A DNA stretch of 8,975 bases, from positions 1 to 8,975 of the forward strand of contig JAGBZE010000029.1 in NCBI GenBank assembly GCA_017628435.1. Direction: 5' to 3'. The position numbers and the translations under genes are program-made. The stretch's first letter is position 1. Every line of letters starts with the position of its first letter. Positions 5,479-8,975 of the stretch are shown here, in pieces. This DNA comes from Akkermansia sp. (GTDB lineage Bacteria > Verrucomicrobiota > Verrucomicrobiia > Verrucomicrobiales > Akkermansiaceae). Under the pieces are notes generated by a model. That model made no database searches, was not told the DNA's origin, and saw nothing but the letters and a program-made list of their open reading frames with translations.

Positions 5479-8400
5479 ATGAATATAAGAAGATTTCTGA
5501 GTTATTTCCTTCTGGGAAGCCTGCTTGCACCGGCAGCTGAGGAAATGGAACAAAGCCTCATGCCCTACATCCGCAACATCAACTCGCGGGAGCTTCGTAC
5601 CTATACCCCCGAACAGGCAATCAAAGCCCTGGGAAACCTGCCTGGTGTCCCTACACAGGCCACCTTCGACATGCTGAAAGCAACCTGGAAACAACCCTCT
5701 GGCGGCGGCAGGCGGGTCGATTTCCAGCACAAACAGATGAAACAGCTTATCAAGGACGGCAAGACCACAGACATGAACACGTACATGCTCATTCTGTCGA
5801 ACCGTCTGCTGCTGCGCTACCTGAGCCAACAGGACCGCGACCTGTATGTAAACCACATGCTCAAGACCTACGAGCAGGAAAAGCCCCAGGAGCAGCAACA
5901 CCAGCTCAACTGGCTGGGATCGCTCTGCTTTGTAGGTGATTTTTACGCGGAACACATGCTGGGCATACTGGGTTCCCTGCGTGGTGAACCCGCCATGCTC
6001 ACCGAGCAGAAATACCAGCTTCACAACATGTACCAGAAACGCGCGGCCGAAAGCAACCGTCTGTGGACATCGCCGCACGAAAACGCACCCTACCTGCGAG
6101 CTCATGCCAATTCTTTCAACAAGAGTCGCCTGCGATACCTGCTGCACGACCATTCAGTGCACTACGACTATGCCGCCCGCCGTGGACTTACCAACTGGCA
6201 CTATCCCTGGGGCAAAGACCTGCCCATGCCGCTGGCACTGGGGCTGCAGCTGATGAAGGGCCGCAGCCTGGGGCAGCTGCCACCCATGGCAGCACTACAG
6301 CAGATTCAGGCCTCCTCCGCCTCGCTGCCCCCTGAAATGAAAGGATTCATCGTGCGTAACCTGCTAGCTGCCGCGCCGGATTACGCACCCTGGAAATCGC
6401 TCAACGACCCCACGGCAGACCTCTCCGAAATGCCGGACTGCACCGCCGTGAACCTGCCGCAGTGGAATGCCGCCCTCCTGGGGCCTGCCACCACGGCTGA
6501 GCAGGATATTGCTGCGCTGGAAAAACTGGTGAAGCAGGAACAAAACGCCAAGGCCCTTTCCTCGCTGGTGCTTTTCACCCTGGCTCAGGATGCCCGCGCC
6601 CGCGAAGACAGCATCTTCCGCGATGGCATCCCCCTCCAGGGACATTTCAACTATTATGCTGATTATGATATCGAAGTTTCGGAAAACGGTGTCGATATCC
6701 TCATCAATAACAACGGCCCGGTCTTCGAAAAAGATGATGCCGCTCTGCGTGCCCGCTGCCGCAGCCTGAATGTGGCCCTGCACCGCTGCGCCCTGCAGCT
6801 GGCACTACTGGAGCGCGACGGCAAGCTTGATGAGCACAAAAAAGCAGCCACGGCACTGGCCGCAGTGCTGAACCAGCATCGGCTCTGGCCGCTGCTGATG
6901 AGTGAATACAGCATGCGTCACCTGGGGCCGGAAACCTGCGTGCAGCTTCTGGATGCCTGCCGGGCAGACAGCAATATCCTCTACCACCTGGGGCGACTGT
7001 TCACCAAGTCGTCTATCTCCATCATTCATGATGTTGCGGGGATTCTCACCAAACGCACCGATGAGGACGGCAAACCCGACCCGGAACAGGAACTGCTTGC
7101 CCCGATTCTCAGGGACCATTTTATCAACACAGACGTGCTGCCCCACTCACCGGAACAACTGGCAGATGTACAACGCCGCTGGCTGCAGCTGGACGACATG
7201 GCCCCGGACAAGATAACCGCCGTGCGGCTTCTGAAGGTCGGGCGCATGAATGCCGGCATGTACCGCACCGACCTGGCGCCGGAGCGCATCTCCGGCAAGC
7301 ACAGTATACGGGGTTACCATCTTGTACGCCACGCCCTGCAACAGGGCGACACCCCCACGGCTGAAAGGCTTCTGGCTTCCATGTGCCACAGCCCGCAGAT
7401 GTACAGTTACCCCGGTACCCGCCTGGCCATGGCGCTGGTAGCCCGTGCTAAAGGAGATGAGGCAAATGCCCGTGAACAGGAACGGTTGGCTGTGACACTG
7501 GCTGCCATATCCCTCAATTCCTCCTACTTCTATTATTGGGAGGACGCCGTGCGCCTGCTGCTGGAGCACGGCATGACCCGCGAGGTGGAAAAACTGCTTA
7601 CCATCCTGCCAAACCACGGCATGCCTTTCCTGCGCCGCGCATTGATTCAACGCCTGGCAGAGCAACGGCGATTCCGCAGTGCCGCCTTCTGGCAGGAACT
7701 TGCCGTGGCCGATTTCTGCAGCAAGGCCACCCCGGCCCATGGTCTGGGCACACAGGCAGAACTGGCCTGCTGGCGAATTAAGGCCGATGCCTACCATGCT
7801 CTGGCTCTCCTGCAACAGAACCAGGCCTCCGAACCCGCAGGAACACTGCTGGAGCATACCATGAAGCAGTTGGAACGCATGCCCGCTCTGGCAGCCGAGC
7901 TGGCACCCTTTATCCTGACCTGTGCAGATATACCCGCTGCCACACGCCAGGATTATCAGCGCCGTCTGCTGGCCGGAAGCACCGGAAATGCCATTGCCCT
8001 GACAAAATTGCAATCCGTGCAGCTGAAGAATCTGGCCACAGAGGATGAAAGTGCAGATATAGCCGCCCTGAATCAGGCTGCCCCCATTACAGCCCCGGCA
8101 CCCTTCCGCTCCGAGCTCTACACCTGGCACCTGCAGAAGTCAGATGCCGATGAAACAGCTGACACCGGGAACGATGAACGCACAGCCACCCGCAGCACGA
8201 TTCAGGCCCGCATTGTAAACGCCTGCTATGACAACCCGCACCAGGCTCCCTGGGTACTGCTCCAGACCGATTCCGGACGCAAGCGCTACATAAAACTCGA
8301 TGAACTCGCACCGGATGACGTGCAGAACCTTATCGACTGGAAGGAGAAGAATAACATCCGCACCTGGTCATTCACTGAGAAAAAGACTCTGGTGACTCAA

Positions 8401-8975
8401 CCATTTGAGGCGCGATTCGAAAGGCTGGTGCAGAACCCGCCCTCCCAGGGGCTGCACATACGTGACGGTGTAGATGTGAGCAATGGGCTCACTGCCGAAT
8501 TCACCACCACTCACGGTAAGCCTGTAACGTGGTACCTCAACCAGTTGGACGACGAGGCTCGCCAATACATCCAACAGCATGCTACAGCAGAAAAACCAAC
8601 CGTTCTGCTGCATACCACCCTGGCCGCGGCAGAAATCGAAGCAGCTCAGCGCCGGCAACCCATCATCGCCTTCATGCTGGGGCAGCGCAGCGGCCCGGAG
8701 GAAAACATGCTGCACGAGCAACTGGCCGGCAGCAACAAGGACCTGCCCACCAACTATGTGCTGCTGGTCTGCTACAAGGATGACGAAGGCAACTGGGAAA
8801 CACCCGGTCGCCAAGTGCTGAATCTCCTTGGTGACGCAGTTTCTATCCTCGAGCCTGCCGGTACTCCGGATGGCGAGCGTATATTCGATGGCGGATTCCA
8901 GGTCACGCTGAGCCATGTGCCCACCTTTGTGTTCCACTCCTTCCGCAGCCCGCTGCAAAACACTGAGGAATACAA
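5479..8975 (+). CDS. Giant exported protein: helical repeats, tandem SHD1-like modules, thioredoxin-like domain; 3' end missing
   Basis: I translated this frame codon by codon from the ATG at 5479. It stays open to the right edge: 1,165 codons plus two bases, no stop. The signal peptide has Arg4-Arg5, a hydrophobic core (6-17) and likely cleavage near P-A-A (18-20). Residues about 25-890 are mostly helical and unrecognised. The part around 611-800 has TPR-like helix pairs, for example A-L-V-A-R-A-K-G-D-E-A-N-A-R-E-Q. Two SLA1-homology-1-like modules follow, at about 905-954 (with W-V-L-L-Q-T-D-S-G-R-K, then I-K-L-D-E-L-A-P-D-D) and 961-1034 (R-T-W-S-F, F-E-A-R-F-E-R-L, W-Y-L-N-Q-L-D-D-E-A-R). 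From about 1041 a thioredoxin-like domain has the strand Q-P-I-I-A-F-M-L-G and a cis-Pro-like V-P-T-F-V-F (Pro1148). S1071-G-P-E1074 stands where CXXC is expected. Third gene of the operon. The function may be binding or scaffolding at the envelope; domain calls are by eye. Confidence 0.92.
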   Translation, partial: MNIRRFLSYFLLGSLLAPAAEEMEQSLMPYIRNINSRELRTYTPEQAIKALGNLPGVPTQATFDMLKATWKQPSGGGRRVDFQHKQMKQLIKDGKTTDMNTYMLILSNRLLLRYLSQQDRDLYVNHMLKTYEQEKPQEQQHQLNWLGSLCFVGDFYAEHMLGILGSLRGEPAMLTEQKYQLHNMYQKRAAESNRLWTSPHENAPYLRAHANSFNKSRLRYLLHDHSVHYDYAARRGLTNWHYPWGKDLPMPLALGLQLMKGRSLGQLPPMAALQQIQASSASLPPEMKGFIVRNLLAAAPDYAPWKSLNDPTADLSEMPDCTAVNLPQWNAALLGPATTAEQDIAALEKLVKQEQNAKALSSLVLFTLAQDARAREDSIFRDGIPLQGHFNYYADYDIEVSENGVDILINNNGPVFEKDDAALRARCRSLNVALHRCALQLALLERDGKLDEHKKAATALAAVLNQHRLWPLLMSEYSMRHLGPETCVQLLDACRADSNILYHLGRLFTKSSISIIHDVAGILTKRTDEDGKPDPEQELLAPILRDHFINTDVLPHSPEQLADVQRRWLQLDDMAPDKITAVRLLKVGRMNAGMYRTDLAPERISGKHSIRGYHLVRHALQQGDTPTAERLLASMCHSPQMYSYPGTRLAMALVARAKGDEANAREQERLAVTLAAISLNSSYFYYWEDAVRLLLEHGMTREVEKLLTILPNHGMPFLRRALIQRLAEQRRFRSAAFWQELAVADFCSKATPAHGLGTQAELACWRIKADAYHALALLQQNQASEPAGTLLEHTMKQLERMPALAAELAPFILTCADIPAATRQDYQRRLLAGSTGNAIALTKLQSVQLKNLATEDESADIAALNQAAPITAPAPFRSELYTWHLQKSDADETADTGNDERTATRSTIQARIVNACYDNPHQAPWVLLQTDSGRKRYIKLDELAPDDVQNLIDWKEKNNIRTWSFTEKKTLVTQPFEARFERLVQNPPSQGLHIRDGVDVSNGLTAEFTTTHGKPVTWYLNQLDDEARQYIQQHATAEKPTVLLHTTLAAAEIEAAQRRQPIIAFMLGQRSGPEENMLHEQLAGSNKDLPTNYVLLVCYKDDEGNWETPGRQVLNLLGDAVSILEPAGTPDGERIFDGGFQVTLSHVPTFVFHSFRSPLQNTEEY

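Noticed and set aside
5455..6153. - strand open frame of 232 codons opposite the start of the giant gene
   Set aside because: It overlaps the signal peptide-bearing + strand gene completely and shows no domain.
7147..8130. Long - strand open frame inside the giant gene (327 codons)
   Set aside because: It is an antisense shadow of an uninterrupted 1,165-codon frame. It is rich in Gly, Gln and Cys, with no signal or motif.

Overview
The window is 8,975 bases of GC-rich, densely packed bacterial DNA. It holds six protein-coding genes, five on the + strand and one on the - strand, and I see no rRNA, tRNA, CRISPR array or transposase. I would place it in the PVC group, most likely Verrucomicrobiota (an Akkermansia-like lineage). 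The reasons are the large secreted proteins with SLA1-homology-like (SHD1-like) modules, none of the six visible starts having a Shine-Dalgarno sequence, and a TACGAAGT-type dispersed inverted repeat. That placement is inference, not proof.

Positions 1-1884 hold translation genes. The 3' part of prfB (peptide release factor 2) is cut by the left edge. A 98-base imperfect inverted repeat follows, starting inside the prfB stop codon and ending 6 bases before the next start. Then comes trmD (tRNA guanine-37 N1-methyltransferase). The usual trmD neighbours (rpsP, rimM, rplS) are absent. Directly after trmD, 4 bases on, is a small lipoprotein gene (1889-2554) of unknown function.

Positions 2533-3513 hold a - strand gene for a family-4-type uracil-DNA glycosylase homologue. 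It is convergent with the lipoprotein gene and overlaps it by 22 bases. It keeps the family fold signatures but has no cysteine at all, so it cannot carry the 4Fe-4S cluster typical of the family. Two active-site motif residues are also conservatively changed.

Positions 3514-3788 are a divergent intergenic region with a candidate promoter and three small dyads.

Positions 3789-8975 look like one operon of three exported proteins: a PDZ-domain protein, a 314-residue protein whose start overlaps the PDZ stop codon, and, 20 bases later, a very large protein open for at least 1,165 codons and cut by the right edge. The large protein appears to have a signal peptide, a long alpha-helical TPR-like region, two tandem SHD1-like modules and a thioredoxin-like domain without the CXXC motif. 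I do not recognise this trio as a described system. It is the best candidate here for something new, probably an envelope or surface assembly, although its function cannot be read from the sequence.
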